DNA from: Roseiflexaceae bacterium
GTDB lineage: Bacteria; Chloroflexota; Chloroflexia; Chloroflexales; Roseiflexaceae
Assembly: GCA_947474225.1 (NCBI GenBank)
Contig: CANJHS010000006.1
Span: 1 to 64,000 of the forward strand
Direction of reading: 5' to 3'
DNA: 64,000 bases
A model generated the notes under the pieces. It made no database searches and was not told the DNA's origin. It was given only the letters and a program-made list of their open reading frames with translations. The stretch's first letter is position 1. Each line of letters starts with the position of its first letter. Shown piece by piece: positions 27,824 to 38,024 of this stretch. A program made the position numbers and the translations under genes.

Positions 27824-27860
27824 CCTGTAACCTGTAACCTGTAACCTGTAACCTGTAACC
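27824..27860. repeat. Heptamer tandem array (CCTGTAA)5 adjacent to the ManD/RspA stop
   Basis: Five exact CCTGTAA units plus CC, 2 nt from the stop codon at 27863-27865. Confidence 0.95.
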
Positions 27861-27862
27861 TC

Positions 27863-29119
27863 TTACGGGGTCCAGATGGTGCCGTCTGGCCAGCGTGACT
27901 GGGTCCATTCGACGACTTTGTTTTCGGCGGGGTACTTGGCTGCTTTGACTTCGTCAAAGTCGACACCCCAACCTGGCTTGTCGTTGACATACACATAGCC
28001 GCCATGGACTTCTGGGCAGCCAGGGAAGACTTCGTACAAGTTCGGTCCGAAGTGGATGACTTCTTGGATACCGAAGTTGCGGCTCGACAAATCGAGATGC
28101 ACATTGGCTGCATGGCCGATTGGCGAGACGTCGCCAGGACCATGCCACGCAGTACGCACGCCGAAGGCCTCGGCGAAGGCAGCCAGCTTGCGGGCTGGGG
28201 TCACGCCACCGATGGCCGATACATGCGAGCGGATGTAGTCGATGAGCTGTTCGCTAATCAACGTCTTCCACTCGGCCGCGTTCACGTGCAATTCGCCCAT
28301 GGCGATGGGGGTTGCACACTGCTCACGGATGCGACGGAACCACTCGAGTTGGTCCGGTGCCAGTGGGTCTTCCAAGAAGAACAAGCGATACGGCTCGACG
28401 GCTTTGGCCATACGCACAGCATCAATTGGTGCAATACGCTCGTGGATGTCATGGAGCAGGAACAAATCAAAGCCAATTTTTGAGCGGATATAGTCGAACA
28501 TGCCCGGAATCGAACGGGCATAGACATCGGGCTGGTAATACGCGCCTGGGAAGGTTTTGTCCAGGTTGTCCATGCTGCGCATCCGATGGGTTGCTTGTGG
28601 TGCATCCTTGGATGGGACCGCGTTGCCGTTGTTGATATCTTGGACGCGGCCGCCGTAGCCGCCCATCTGACAGCGCACTGCCAACGCGCCGCCTTCTTTG
28701 TACTTGAGGACGTTGTCGAGCACTTCTTGGGGGTCACGGCCGTCGGCATGCCGATAGACCATTGCGCCTTCGCGGCACTTACCACCCCAGAGTTGATAGA
28801 CTGGCATGTTGGCGATTTTGCCCTTGATGTCCCACAATGCCATATCGACGCCGCTGACGGCGTTGTTCAGCACGGGGCCGTTGCGCCAGTAGGAATTGAC
28901 CATCATCATCTGCCACATGTCTTCGCTGTTGCGGGGATCACGGCCGATGAGTAATGGCTCGAGGTAATCCTCGACTGCCTTGACCACCAAGGTGGCCCGT
29001 TGGGTGAAGGTGGCACAGCCGTAGCCGACCAATCCATCCTGGTCTGTTTCGACCTTGACGACGACGATTCCGATGCCATCGGGTGCCGTCAAAAATGCTT
29101 TCACGCGTGTGATTTTCAT
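27863..29119 (-). CDS. Enolase-superfamily mannonate dehydratase / RspA-like
   Basis: ALWDIKGKIANMPVYQLWGGKCR, DLFLLHDIHERIAPIDAVRMAKAVEPYRLFFLEDPLAPDQ, RTAWHGPGDVSPIGHAANVHLDL. Confidence 0.9.
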   Translation of the reverse strand: MKITRVKAFLTAPDGIGIVVVKVETDQDGLVGYGCATFTQRATLVVKAVEDYLEPLLIGRDPRNSEDMWQMMMVNSYWRNGPVLNNAVSGVDMALWDIKGKIANMPVYQLWGGKCREGAMVYRHADGRDPQEVLDNVLKYKEGGALAVRCQMGGYGGRVQDINNGNAVPSKDAPQATHRMRSMDNLDKTFPGAYYQPDVYARSIPGMFDYIRSKIGFDLFLLHDIHERIAPIDAVRMAKAVEPYRLFFLEDPLAPDQLEWFRRIREQCATPIAMGELHVNAAEWKTLISEQLIDYIRSHVSAIGGVTPARKLAAFAEAFGVRTAWHGPGDVSPIGHAANVHLDLSSRNFGIQEVIHFGPNLYEVFPGCPEVHGGYVYVNDKPGWGVDFDEVKAAKYPAENKVVEWTQSRWPDGTIWTP

Positions 29120-29159
29120 CTGTACATGTTCCTGTTGTGTGAGGAATCCTCCTCACAAA

Positions 29160-30464
29160 TTAACTCCAGAGTCGATCCCAGCTGCCTGCACTGTCCCATT
29201 CGGGGGTTGGATCAAAGAAGCCGCTGCCCTTGACCATGTGCTCTTTGACGACATCGAGGTTGACCTCAAAGCCCAACCCCGGGGTCTTGGGGACATCGAT
29301 GTAGCCGTTTTGGATGACCGGCCCGGGTCGCCCGGGGATGGTAATGAAGTCGCTCCAGAATGGCTCTTCGGAGAAGTGATGCTCGAGGGCGATGAAGTTT
29401 TCGGTGGCTGCTGCGCAATGCACACTGGCCATCGTGCTGATGGGGGTGCCTGCCATGTGCATTGCCATCGAGATGCCACGTTCGGCCGCATAATCGCCGA
29501 TGCGCTTGGTCTCCATGATGCCGCCGCTGGTAGCCATGTCAGGGTGGATGATGTTGACACCACGGGCATCGATGAGCGGTTTGAATCCATCCAATGCGTA
29601 GATGTCTTCGCCGGTGCAGACGGGAGTGTGTAATTCGCGTTCGAGTTGGACCCACTGGTCGGTGAACTGCCAGGGCACCAAATCCTCCAGCCATGCCAAA
29701 TTGTATGGCTCGAGGGCTTTGCCGAGGCGAATGCAGTCATCCACGCCGATGTGTCCGAAGTGGTCAGCGGCGATGGGGACTTCGTAGCCGACCGTGGCGC
29801 GCACCTGGGCAACGTATTCGACAATCATGTCGAGGCCCTTGGGCGTGATGCGCACATGCGTGAACGGATGCTGCAACGTATGCAGATTGAGCATTTTGTC
29901 GAAGTGGGTCTGATCACCAGTTGGCAACATCCCAGCCGGGTAGGTCAGTGCACCGGGGACGCCGATCAACGGTTGGATGCCGACGTCCATTTTGAGCATC
30001 GTGTAGCCCCACGAGATGCGTTCCTGGAGCTGCTTGCCCATCGATACACCATCGGGTTCGTTGGGGGTGTCGCAGTACATCCGCACGCGATCGCGGTACT
30101 GGCCACCGGCCAAGGCGTACGCAGGTACGCCATAGGCTTTGCCAGCGAGGTCCATCAAGGCCATTTCGACGCCTGATACTCCGCCGCCTTGGCGACCGTG
30201 ATGCCCGAATTGCTTGATTTTGCGGAACAAGCGGTCGACATTGCAGGGATTTTCACCCAATAAGCGACTCTTGAGCATCAGCGCATATTTGGCAGAAGCC
30301 AAGTCACGGACTTCGCCCCAGCCACTGATACCCTGATTGGTATCGATGCGGATGATGCTGAATGTCCAGTGGTCCCAGCCGACGGTGGCAATGCGCATGT
30401 CGGTGATTTTGAGGTCGCTCGGGTTCGATGAGCGCCGGATGTTATCTTCGGGACGATTGCTCAT
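29160..30464 (-). CDS. Enolase-superfamily (mandelate racemase/muconate lactonizing) dehydratase
   Basis: ALMDLAGKAYGVPAYALAGG, PIAADHFGHIGVDDCIRLGKALEPYNLAWLEDLVPW, ISMAMHMAGTPISTMASVHCAAATENF. Confidence 0.88.
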   Translation of the reverse strand: MSNRPEDNIRRSSNPSDLKITDMRIATVGWDHWTFSIIRIDTNQGISGWGEVRDLASAKYALMLKSRLLGENPCNVDRLFRKIKQFGHHGRQGGGVSGVEMALMDLAGKAYGVPAYALAGGQYRDRVRMYCDTPNEPDGVSMGKQLQERISWGYTMLKMDVGIQPLIGVPGALTYPAGMLPTGDQTHFDKMLNLHTLQHPFTHVRITPKGLDMIVEYVAQVRATVGYEVPIAADHFGHIGVDDCIRLGKALEPYNLAWLEDLVPWQFTDQWVQLERELHTPVCTGEDIYALDGFKPLIDARGVNIIHPDMATSGGIMETKRIGDYAAERGISMAMHMAGTPISTMASVHCAAATENFIALEHHFSEEPFWSDFITIPGRPGPVIQNGYIDVPKTPGLGFEVNLDVVKEHMVKGSGFFDPTPEWDSAGSWDRLWS

Positions 30465-31288
30465 TTTTTGTTGGCTTTCTTCCATGCAGTGTAGTCAGCT
30501 TCGATGTCTTCGCGCCAGGTTTGCACGTCGATTTCACCGCTGGTGTATTTGCCTTCGCCGATGCGCATTTTGCCGAATTCGTCACGCACGCGGGTATTTT
30601 CGGACTCTTCGACCACTTCTTTGACCAGGTGTGGTGGGATGACGATGATACCGGTTGCGGTGCCCAAAATGACATCGCCTGGCAACACGGTCATGCCGTC
30701 GATACGGACCGGGATGTTGATGCCCGAGAGGGTCACATCGGCGATGGCCGTCGGATCAAAACCACGCACATAGAAGTTGACATCGTTCAACTCGACCAAA
30801 CCTGCCAGGTCACGGACGCCACCGTCGATGACGGCGCCGGCATGGGTACGCTTGGCTACGGCGGTGCCCAGATTGTCGCCGACCAGAGTGCCGTCTTTGA
30901 CTTTACCAAAGAGGTCACAGACCATCACGTCGTTGCGCTCGAGTTGTTCGATAATCCACGAGTTCTGGCCACCGATTTTGCCACGGCCTGCGGCGATACC
31001 GGAGTCCTGGATGGCTTTGTGGAAGTCTGGGCGGTGTGGCACAAAGGCTGCAGTGACGGCGCGACCGACGGTCACTTTGCCGGGGTGCGTCTCTTTCCAA
31101 TTGCCAGCAAACTGCAAGTTGAAGCCATGGCGGCGCAGGGTGCCCCAGGCTTCTTCGGTGGTGACCAGCTTCATGCGCTCGATCAAATCGTCCGGCACTT
31201 TGGGACGGCCATCGGCAAAACGCTCGAATGGGTTGTCTGCGGTCAGGGCGATCATCGCTTCGCGGGTCGGTTGTACATGCCACGTCAT
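30461..31288 (-). CDS. RraA-family (HMG/CHA aldolase-like) protein
   Basis: VGDNLGTAVAKRTHAGAVIDGGVRDLAGL; PGDVILGTATGIIVIPPHLVKEVVE. Confidence 0.88.
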   Translation of the reverse strand: MTWHVQPTREAMIALTADNPFERFADGRPKVPDDLIERMKLVTTEEAWGTLRRHGFNLQFAGNWKETHPGKVTVGRAVTAAFVPHRPDFHKAIQDSGIAAGRGKIGGQNSWIIEQLERNDVMVCDLFGKVKDGTLVGDNLGTAVAKRTHAGAVIDGGVRDLAGLVELNDVNFYVRGFDPTAIADVTLSGINIPVRIDGMTVLPGDVILGTATGIIVIPPHLVKEVVEESENTRVRDEFGKMRIGEGKYTSGEIDVQTWREDIEADYTAWKKANKK

Positions 31289-31323
31289 TGGGGGTACCCT
31301 TTCAATAAAAAAACACGCAGAAA

Positions 31324-32145
31324 TCAATGCGTCCAGCCCAAAAGCCGAAACGCCTTGCTGCAGTCATACACACCTTGCTGCCCGCTGATTGGTTGCGTCA
31401 CGGGGACCTTGGGCCACCATTGCGCTATCAAATCGGGCGTGGATTCGGCCATCACCGTCGTCGGCGACACGATATAAAACGCTTCGTGACCGACATATGG
31501 TGCATCCAAAATCGCCAAGCACGCGCGGGCAGCAGATTCTGCCAGCGTATATGCCCAGAGCTGTTTGGCATTTGAATCAGAATTTTTGTTGGCATGGGTC
31601 TGCGCCATTTCGAGATTGGCAACGACCCAGTGGAATCGCAAAGAAGCTATCGTCATGTCTTCATAACGACGCGCCAGCGCATCCCCTTGGATTTCGCAGA
31701 TCCACTTCGACAAGCTATATGGGTCTTCGCTGTATGTCGGATGTAATTCCGTCAACGGCAAAAACTCATACGTCGGCCAACGACTATATACCGCGCCGAT
31801 TGCATTGATACTCGAGGCTTGCACAACCCGCTTGATGCCCACTTTGGCAGCAGCCAACAATGCGTTGTAACTGCTGGTGACATTGTTGTTGTGCACCACA
31901 TGCTCGGGGTACCCACCGGGGGCTGGGATAGCCGCCAAGTGAATCAAGACATCGAAACCGTCGATTGCATCGTGGAAGGACTGATAGTCCGACAACTCTG
32001 CGTTGACATACTCTACCCCTGCCGGGATTGACCCTTCTGGAGCTTGTACACGGTCGATATTGCGTACGCTGTGCCCCATGGCGATAGCCTTTGCAATCAC
32101 GTGCTTCCCTACACTCCCACTCCCACCAGTGACTGCGATACGCAT
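31324..32145 (-). CDS. NAD(P)-dependent epimerase/dehydratase (extended SDR; uronate dehydrogenase-like)
   Basis: MRIAVTGGSGSVGKHVIAKAIAMGHSVRNIDR, DVLIHLAAIPAP, YSLSKWICE. Confidence 0.88.
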   Translation of the reverse strand: MRIAVTGGSGSVGKHVIAKAIAMGHSVRNIDRVQAPEGSIPAGVEYVNAELSDYQSFHDAIDGFDVLIHLAAIPAPGGYPEHVVHNNNVTSSYNALLAAAKVGIKRVVQASSINAIGAVYSRWPTYEFLPLTELHPTYSEDPYSLSKWICEIQGDALARRYEDMTIASLRFHWVVANLEMAQTHANKNSDSNAKQLWAYTLAESAARACLAILDAPYVGHEAFYIVSPTTVMAESTPDLIAQWWPKVPVTQPISGQQGVYDCSKAFRLLGWTH

Positions 32146-32216
32146 GTCTGCTCCGTCTGTGCTCCAGCGATGAGCCTACATTCTACCGAGATGCATGCGC
32201 GTACCGAAGCGATTGG

Positions 32217-33200
32217 TTAGTTGCCTTTTTGACCCCAGACGACTTCACGCAGACCACGAATGTAGCCGATGGCGTACAAACGGCCGAATGCGGAATAGCC
32301 GGCGTTTTCGTTGCTGTCACCTGCAACCGTTGGTACGTGGTCCGGCCGCAAAACTCCATTGAAATTGATTTCTTTGTATGCCTGCATGCATGCAGCCATG
32401 TCTGTTTTGCCGGCGTCGTGCCACGATTCTTCGAACTTGTCTTTGTTGCCGATGACATCACGGAAGTGGACAAAGAAAATCTTGTTCTGCTTGCCGAACT
32501 TCCGAATCGCCGCAGGCAAATCGTCCGTCATCAACGTGAAGTTGCCTTGGCACATGGTGATGCCGTTGACGGGGCTCGGAATCATGTCGATGAGGCGCTG
32601 GTAGTTATCGACGGTGCGCATGATACGTCCCACGCCGCGGATGGGTGAACGGGGTGGATCATCGGGATGCATGGCCAATTTGACACCGGCTTTTTCGGCG
32701 ACAGGGACAATCCGCTTCATGAAGTACTCAAGGTTTGTCCAGAGCTCTTCTTCGCTGATTGGTCCCAATTCGGTGTTGGGGGCATCGGCCATCAGGCTAT
32801 GATCGTAGCTGGTCACCACGCTGCCACCGCGTGAAGGCGTGGTGGTAGCGGTACGCATCCAGTTAAAGTCGGTCATCCATTCGTAGCACCAGACGGGAAT
32901 CTTAAGACGGCCCATGTTTTCGATGAGCGCACAGGCAACGTCAATTTCGGCATCACGACCGGGCAAGCCACGCTTCGCGAGGTTGAGCGGTGGGCGTGCT
33001 TCGATGACTTCGAGCTTGAATCCGCCGTCTTCGTATTTCTGCTTCATGCGGAGCAATGGCAGATAGTCACATGCGTTGTCGGTACCATTCATCGGATCGC
33101 CATACGGCAACCCACCTACTGCAAAATCGACACCACACTGCTTCGAGAGAGTCCACAACATCGACGGTGTGGGCGGCAAAAACTCCGCAATCTTGATCAC
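32217..33200 (-). CDS. Mannonate dehydratase (UxuA)-family protein, paralog 2
   Basis: VKLAMHPDDPPRSPIRGVGRIMRTVDNYQRL, MCQGNFTL, FFVHFRDV, LRPDHVP; likely GTG start at 33200. Confidence 0.88.
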   Translation of the reverse strand: MIKIAEFLPPTPSMLWTLSKQCGVDFAVGGLPYGDPMNGTDNACDYLPLLRMKQKYEDGGFKLEVIEARPPLNLAKRGLPGRDAEIDVACALIENMGRLKIPVWCYEWMTDFNWMRTATTTPSRGGSVVTSYDHSLMADAPNTELGPISEEELWTNLEYFMKRIVPVAEKAGVKLAMHPDDPPRSPIRGVGRIMRTVDNYQRLIDMIPSPVNGITMCQGNFTLMTDDLPAAIRKFGKQNKIFFVHFRDVIGNKDKFEESWHDAGKTDMAACMQAYKEINFNGVLRPDHVPTVAGDSNENAGYSAFGRLYAIGYIRGLREVVWGQKGN

Positions 33201-33201
33201 G

Positions 33202-34176
33202 TTAGGCTCCTTTTGTCTGTGCATCGATACGCACCCGAACCTGCCAGCGCCGTTGCTGACCCGGGGCAAGTGTGGCATATGTGTCTGTTTTTGTATATGC
33301 ATCCGACAACGGGTCATAGACCCCTATTGCCGGCTCGATCCCCATGTTGTAATACGGCGTCCCGCCGTCTGCCGACCAGGCCCCCGCGTTGAACCAGATG
33401 GCCAACTGCGGGATCTCGCGGACATTCCATTCCATTGCCATGGCGCCATCATGTGCACGCAATTCAACCCATCCACGCGGCAGTACGTCGCTATACAGTT
33501 TTACACCGTAACCGCTTGTGCGTTCTGGCAAAACCCGTAAATCGAGTGTTATATCGCTGGTAGGGTGAATCGCGTCTGCAGGTTCACTCATGAGGGTACC
33601 GCTCGCATCCTGACGAAAGAACACCGTTCCTTCTGGCGTATTGACCGCCATACCAGGTTCAATTGCCATCAACGGATGCGCACACCAAATCCAATGCAAC
33701 GGGGCATTCCCGCGGTTGGTGACACAGTAATCGAGCGTCAGCTGTGCGCTATCGTCGATCCGTAATCGACGTTCAAAGGTGTATGGCAGGTTGATACCTT
33801 GCCAGGACGTCGCAATGACAATCGCCGTACCTTCTTGTATGAGTTGGGTCTGCGGTGTCTGGCACCACAGCTCACCATGGTCTGCCAAAAATGCGCCCAG
33901 CCAAGGGTCTGCGGGATATTGACATGCGCCCACCGTGGGGAAGCATTCGTCCCAGCCACCGGTATCTGCGGTCGAAACATAGTTGGCGGTCGAAGGCACA
34001 ACGGCATACGCCATGCGCGGGTGTCGCCACAGCCATTCTCGCTTGGTACGGACATCAGAAATACTCGATATTTTGCCGCCCAAACCAGGCATGTATTCAC
34101 AGCGCAGAAAACTATTTTGGATGCTGATTCGTTCAAAGCCATCTGTGCCGACTGTTTTCAGAGCGGTAGGGTTCAT
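33202..34176 (-). CDS. Aldose 1-epimerase/galactose-mutarotase-like protein
   Basis: MPGLGGKISSISDVRTKREWLWRHP, DHGELWCQT, WCAHPLMAIEPG. Confidence 0.75.
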   Translation of the reverse strand: MNPTALKTVGTDGFERISIQNSFLRCEYMPGLGGKISSISDVRTKREWLWRHPRMAYAVVPSTANYVSTADTGGWDECFPTVGACQYPADPWLGAFLADHGELWCQTPQTQLIQEGTAIVIATSWQGINLPYTFERRLRIDDSAQLTLDYCVTNRGNAPLHWIWCAHPLMAIEPGMAVNTPEGTVFFRQDASGTLMSEPADAIHPTSDITLDLRVLPERTSGYGVKLYSDVLPRGWVELRAHDGAMAMEWNVREIPQLAIWFNAGAWSADGGTPYYNMGIEPAIGVYDPLSDAYTKTDTYATLAPGQQRRWQVRVRIDAQTKGA

Positions 34177-35018
34177 GATGTCCCCATAACATCGATGTCG
34201 TCAAAGATAATCTTGGTGAAGCGTTCGGGGATATGATTGTCGTTTGAGCCTACTTTGCCCCAACTCCAAGCTGCCGGTTGTGATACCACCTGACCCGAGA
34301 GTTCGAGTTTTTGGAAGCGACCAAAGAAAATCCGCCACTCGTCGCCTGCCTTTGGGGGCAGGGAGCGGCCGTTGGCGAGATGCTTCATCCCCGCCCAGGG
34401 GAACGCAAGTTCGACGCGCCAACCGCGGTCGATAACTGCGGGGTTATTGATTTCGCCATCGACGTAGACCGCAGTTTGGAGACCGGGCAAATCGTAATGC
34501 CGGTAGGCCCAGCGTAATCCACGGGGATGAGTCCCCTTCCAAAAATGCTGGGCGGTGCGATCGTGATTACCACCAAACAGGATGGCACTGTGGTCGTGGA
34601 CGTCGAATTCTGGGGTATCCCAGACGCCGCCCTTCTTCCACGCGTCTTGCCACACAAAAAAGACTTCATAGATGGTACCGAGCGCGTTTATTTCGAACTC
34701 ATAGTACGCATCCCCGCCGTCGATAAAGACTTCGACGTCGTTCTCCAAAAAAACGAGGCCATCGCGTGTCGCTTGTGTGGCAGCCACTTGTGGCTCTTCC
34801 ACCCAAAATCCGACATACAATGCCTCATCATCCCAGACCGCAGCGGACCGTGTATCGTAGATACCGGGGGCACCACTAATCATGTCGACAAAACGTGGGG
34901 ACTGTTCGGCGCGCTCCCAAACGGGGCACGCCAGCGTGCCATTCAACGCAGGTTTGCGCGAAGTACGGCGACAGCGGTACGACAACTGATCACTCGGCGA
35001 CCACTCACTGACGACCAT
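34173..35018 (-). CDS. CBM9-like carbohydrate-binding domain protein
   Basis: AAVWDDEALYVGFWVEEPQV...LENDVEVFIDGGDAYYEFEINALGTIYEVFF. Confidence 0.85.
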   Translation of the reverse strand: MVVSEWSPSDQLSYRCRRTSRKPALNGTLACPVWERAEQSPRFVDMISGAPGIYDTRSAAVWDDEALYVGFWVEEPQVAATQATRDGLVFLENDVEVFIDGGDAYYEFEINALGTIYEVFFVWQDAWKKGGVWDTPEFDVHDHSAILFGGNHDRTAQHFWKGTHPRGLRWAYRHYDLPGLQTAVYVDGEINNPAVIDRGWRVELAFPWAGMKHLANGRSLPPKAGDEWRIFFGRFQKLELSGQVVSQPAAWSWGKVGSNDNHIPERFTKIIFDDIDVMGTS

Positions 35019-35101
35019 GTCAATGTCCGTTCATTACATCAGGGCGCACTCCAGCGGTACAAATTTACCACTGCATGGGTGCGCCCTGAGCGAGTACCGT
35101 A

Positions 35102-36118
35102 TTAGACCGGCAAAACGTCGGTCAATTGGACTGCCGGCAGAACCGGTTTTGTCGAATGGAGTACACACGACGCCACTTGAGTCGGACCAACACGATACAG
35201 CGGCGGGACGCCAACTGCACACGCGTCAATAGCATGCGGGCAACGACCCATGAAGCGACAACCCTTGGCGCCTTTGTCACTGCCATCGGCTTCTTTGACC
35301 ATCATGCCATCGCTCCCCCAGCGTCGATCCAGGTCTGGCCACGGAATCGAATCGATGAGGAGTTTGGTATATGGATGTTCAGGCTTCTGGATGACGGTCT
35401 CGACATCGCCGGCTTCCATCACGCCACCCTTGTAGAGCACCACAATCGAGTTTGCGACGTGGTAGGCCGTGGTCAAGTCATGGGTGATGTAGACAATCGA
35501 CACACCGTGATCGCGGTGCAATCCACGCAACGACTCGAGGATGTTGGCGCGCAACGAAGCGTCCACCATCGATACCGGTTCGTCGGCGACGAGCACCTTT
35601 GGTTTGAGCAACAAGGCACGGGCAACGTTGATACGTTGGCGTTGACCACCAGACAGCTGATGGGGGAATCGGCCGAGGATGTCTTCGGGGCGGAGCCCGA
35701 CCGAGGACAAGGCTTCTTCCATCTTGTTGCGTGCATCGGCCTTTGATTTGGCCAATTTGAAGCGTTCAATCGGCACGGTCAACAAATGGTCAACGGTATA
35801 AAACGGATTAAACACCGCAAACGGATCTTGGAACACTGCCTGCACTTCACGACGGAAGGTCATGCGTTCTTCACCGCGCAGGTTTTTGATGTTGGTACCG
35901 CGGTACAAAATTTGGCCCTTGGAGGGTTCGATAAAGCCAAGCAACAACATTGCCAGGGTGGTTTTGCCACTCCCGGACTCGCCGGCAACGGTCATGATGG
36001 TCGGCGAATCTTCGTCGAGCACCATCGAAAAATCCTGCAACGCAGTCGTCCCTGCTTCAGCGAAGTAGCCGCGTGTGTAGGTTTTGGTGACGTTACGAAA
36101 CTCGAGCAAATGCGCCAC
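35102..36118 (-). CDS. ABC transporter ATP-binding protein, OppF/DppF type
   Basis: GESGSGKTTLAMLLLG, LSGGQRQRINVARALLLKPKVLVADEP. Confidence 0.93.
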   Translation of the reverse strand: MAHLLEFRNVTKTYTRGYFAEAGTTALQDFSMVLDEDSPTIMTVAGESGSGKTTLAMLLLGFIEPSKGQILYRGTNIKNLRGEERMTFRREVQAVFQDPFAVFNPFYTVDHLLTVPIERFKLAKSKADARNKMEEALSSVGLRPEDILGRFPHQLSGGQRQRINVARALLLKPKVLVADEPVSMVDASLRANILESLRGLHRDHGVSIVYITHDLTTAYHVANSIVVLYKGGVMEAGDVETVIQKPEHPYTKLLIDSIPWPDLDRRWGSDGMMVKEADGSDKGAKGCRFMGRCPHAIDACAVGVPPLYRVGPTQVASCVLHSTKPVLPAVQLTDVLPV

Positions 36119-36120
36119 GT

Positions 36121-37083
36121 TTATGCCCCTTCCGTATAGAGATGGCAGGCAACCAAACGCCCGCTGTGATCTTTCACCTCAGGAACAATGGTTTTGCAGC
36201 TCTCCATCGCCTGCGTGCAGCGTGGATGGAATGCACACCCCGACGGGATGCGCAACAGCGACGGTGCCAAACCAGGGATGCCCGAGAAGACGCCTTTATT
36301 CTTGAGATTTGGCAGACTCTTGATGAGTGCCTGGGCATACGGGTGCATGGGTGACGTAAACATATCACGTACCGCGCTGACTTCGGTCAAACGACCGGCA
36401 TACATAACGGCGACTTTGTCCACAAACTGAGCCATCAAACCCATGTCGTGCCCGATAAGGATGACGGCAGTGCCGATTTCCTTTTGGACGCGATCAATGG
36501 TCTCCATGACTTGGCGCTGTGTCACCACGTCGAGTGCGCTGGTCGGCTCGTCGGCGATGATGACTTTGGGCTTGAGGAGGATGCCGATTGCGATACAGAC
36601 ACGTTGCTTCATCCCGCCCGAAAGCTCATGAGGGTACATGTCAAAAACATTGCGTTTGAGGTCAACGGATTCGAGCGAGTCTTTGGCGCGCTGAATCATT
36701 GCCTCCTTCGGCATGTCGGGAACGTGTGCATGGATTGCATCCATCATCTGTGCGCCGATACGCAAGACGGGATTGAGCGAGTTCATGGCACCTTGTGGGA
36801 TGTAGGCGATACGACTGAGGCGCGCCAAGCGCATCTCTTCGTCGGTGAGCTTCATCAAATCGACACCATCGATGTCGACGCTTCCGCTTTCGATCCGACC
36901 CGGAGCCTTGATCATGCGCATCATGGCCAGTGCCATGGTGCTCTTGCCTGAGCCAGATTCACCGACCAAGCCCAGCTTTTCGCCGGCCTGTAGGTCGAGA
37001 TTGACTCGATTCAACGCGGTCGCGCGACCGAGATCGGTGTAATACGAAACCTGGAGGTCGCGTACCTGCAAAATTGCTGACAT
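36121..37083 (-). CDS. ABC transporter ATP-binding protein, OppD/DppD type
   Basis: GESGSGKSTMALAMM, LSGGMKQRVCIAIGILLKPKVIIADEPTSALDV. Confidence 0.93.
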   Translation of the reverse strand: MSAILQVRDLQVSYYTDLGRATALNRVNLDLQAGEKLGLVGESGSGKSTMALAMMRMIKAPGRIESGSVDIDGVDLMKLTDEEMRLARLSRIAYIPQGAMNSLNPVLRIGAQMMDAIHAHVPDMPKEAMIQRAKDSLESVDLKRNVFDMYPHELSGGMKQRVCIAIGILLKPKVIIADEPTSALDVVTQRQVMETIDRVQKEIGTAVILIGHDMGLMAQFVDKVAVMYAGRLTEVSAVRDMFTSPMHPYAQALIKSLPNLKNKGVFSGIPGLAPSLLRIPSGCAFHPRCTQAMESCKTIVPEVKDHSGRLVACHLYTEGA

Positions 37084-37086
37084 TGC

Positions 37087-38016
37087 TTACTCCGTTTTCC
37101 GAATACGTGGATTGGCCAACTCGTCCATACCCATGTTTATAAGCGCCAGCGAGCTGAGGATCAACACCATTGCCAATGCTGGCCAGATCGGCCACCACCA
37201 CCAACCGTTAAAGAATGCACCTTGTGATTGCGCACCCCAAATGAGGTTGCCCAAGAGCGGCTCACGCAATGGTCCAAGACCTACGATTGCCAAGTAGAAC
37301 GACGAGAAGACGCCGTTAAAAACTTGACTAACAAATGCTGCCGCGATGAAAGGCAACAGATTAGGCATGATTTCGCCGAAGATAATTCCGGCATTCCCAA
37401 CACCCGACAATTTTGCTACCGATACGAACTGACGTTCCTTCATCGAGAGGACTTGCGAGCGGATGACCAACGTCGGTCCCATCCATGCCAACATGACGAC
37501 GATGCCTGCCATCGTATAAATGGTCACATCGCGCTTATCGAGAGACGACGCGATGATGATTTGAATCATGAAGACAGGAATTGGAGTCAAAATCTGACAG
37601 ATACCTTTGACGATGGTGTCGAATAACCCGCCGAAATAGGCTGACGTGAAGCCCAAGATGACGCCGATGAGGGTACCAGCGGCACCAGCCAAAACGCCGA
37701 TGAGCGCGGTCTGCCACAGTCCACGGACCATTGCAGCGTACATATCACGACCAAAGAAGTCGCTGCCGAGCGGCAACTTGCCCGGCCAGTTTTCCATCCC
37801 AAAATCCAAGATTCCTGGTGGCTGTTTGGAACGCACGGACAATGGGAAGGCATGCTTGGGATCAACGATATACAACCCGGTCAACGTGAACAAAATCAAA
37901 AACAAGAGAATCAAAAGCCCGACCAACAAGCTCTTGTTGCGGCGCAAATAGCCGCGTATGAGCTTCCAACGACTGGGTTGGATGGGTGGAGCATAGGGCG
38001 AAGTCAACGTTGTCAT
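37087..38016 (-). CDS. ABC transporter permease, OppC/DppC type
   Basis: LPLGSDFFGRDMYAAMVRGLWQTALIGVLAG. Confidence 0.9.
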   Translation of the reverse strand: MTTLTSPYAPPIQPSRWKLIRGYLRRNKSLLVGLLILLFLILFTLTGLYIVDPKHAFPLSVRSKQPPGILDFGMENWPGKLPLGSDFFGRDMYAAMVRGLWQTALIGVLAGAAGTLIGVILGFTSAYFGGLFDTIVKGICQILTPIPVFMIQIIIASSLDKRDVTIYTMAGIVVMLAWMGPTLVIRSQVLSMKERQFVSVAKLSGVGNAGIIFGEIMPNLLPFIAAAFVSQVFNGVFSSFYLAIVGLGPLREPLLGNLIWGAQSQGAFFNGWWWWPIWPALAMVLILSSLALINMGMDELANPRIRKTE

Positions 38017-38024
38017 CTGTGCTC

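Noticed and set aside
27824-27860. CRISPR or telomere-like repeat
   Set aside because: Exact 7-bp tandem units without spacers; a simple heptamer microsatellite. No CRISPR-like direct repeat/spacer pattern was seen anywhere in the window.
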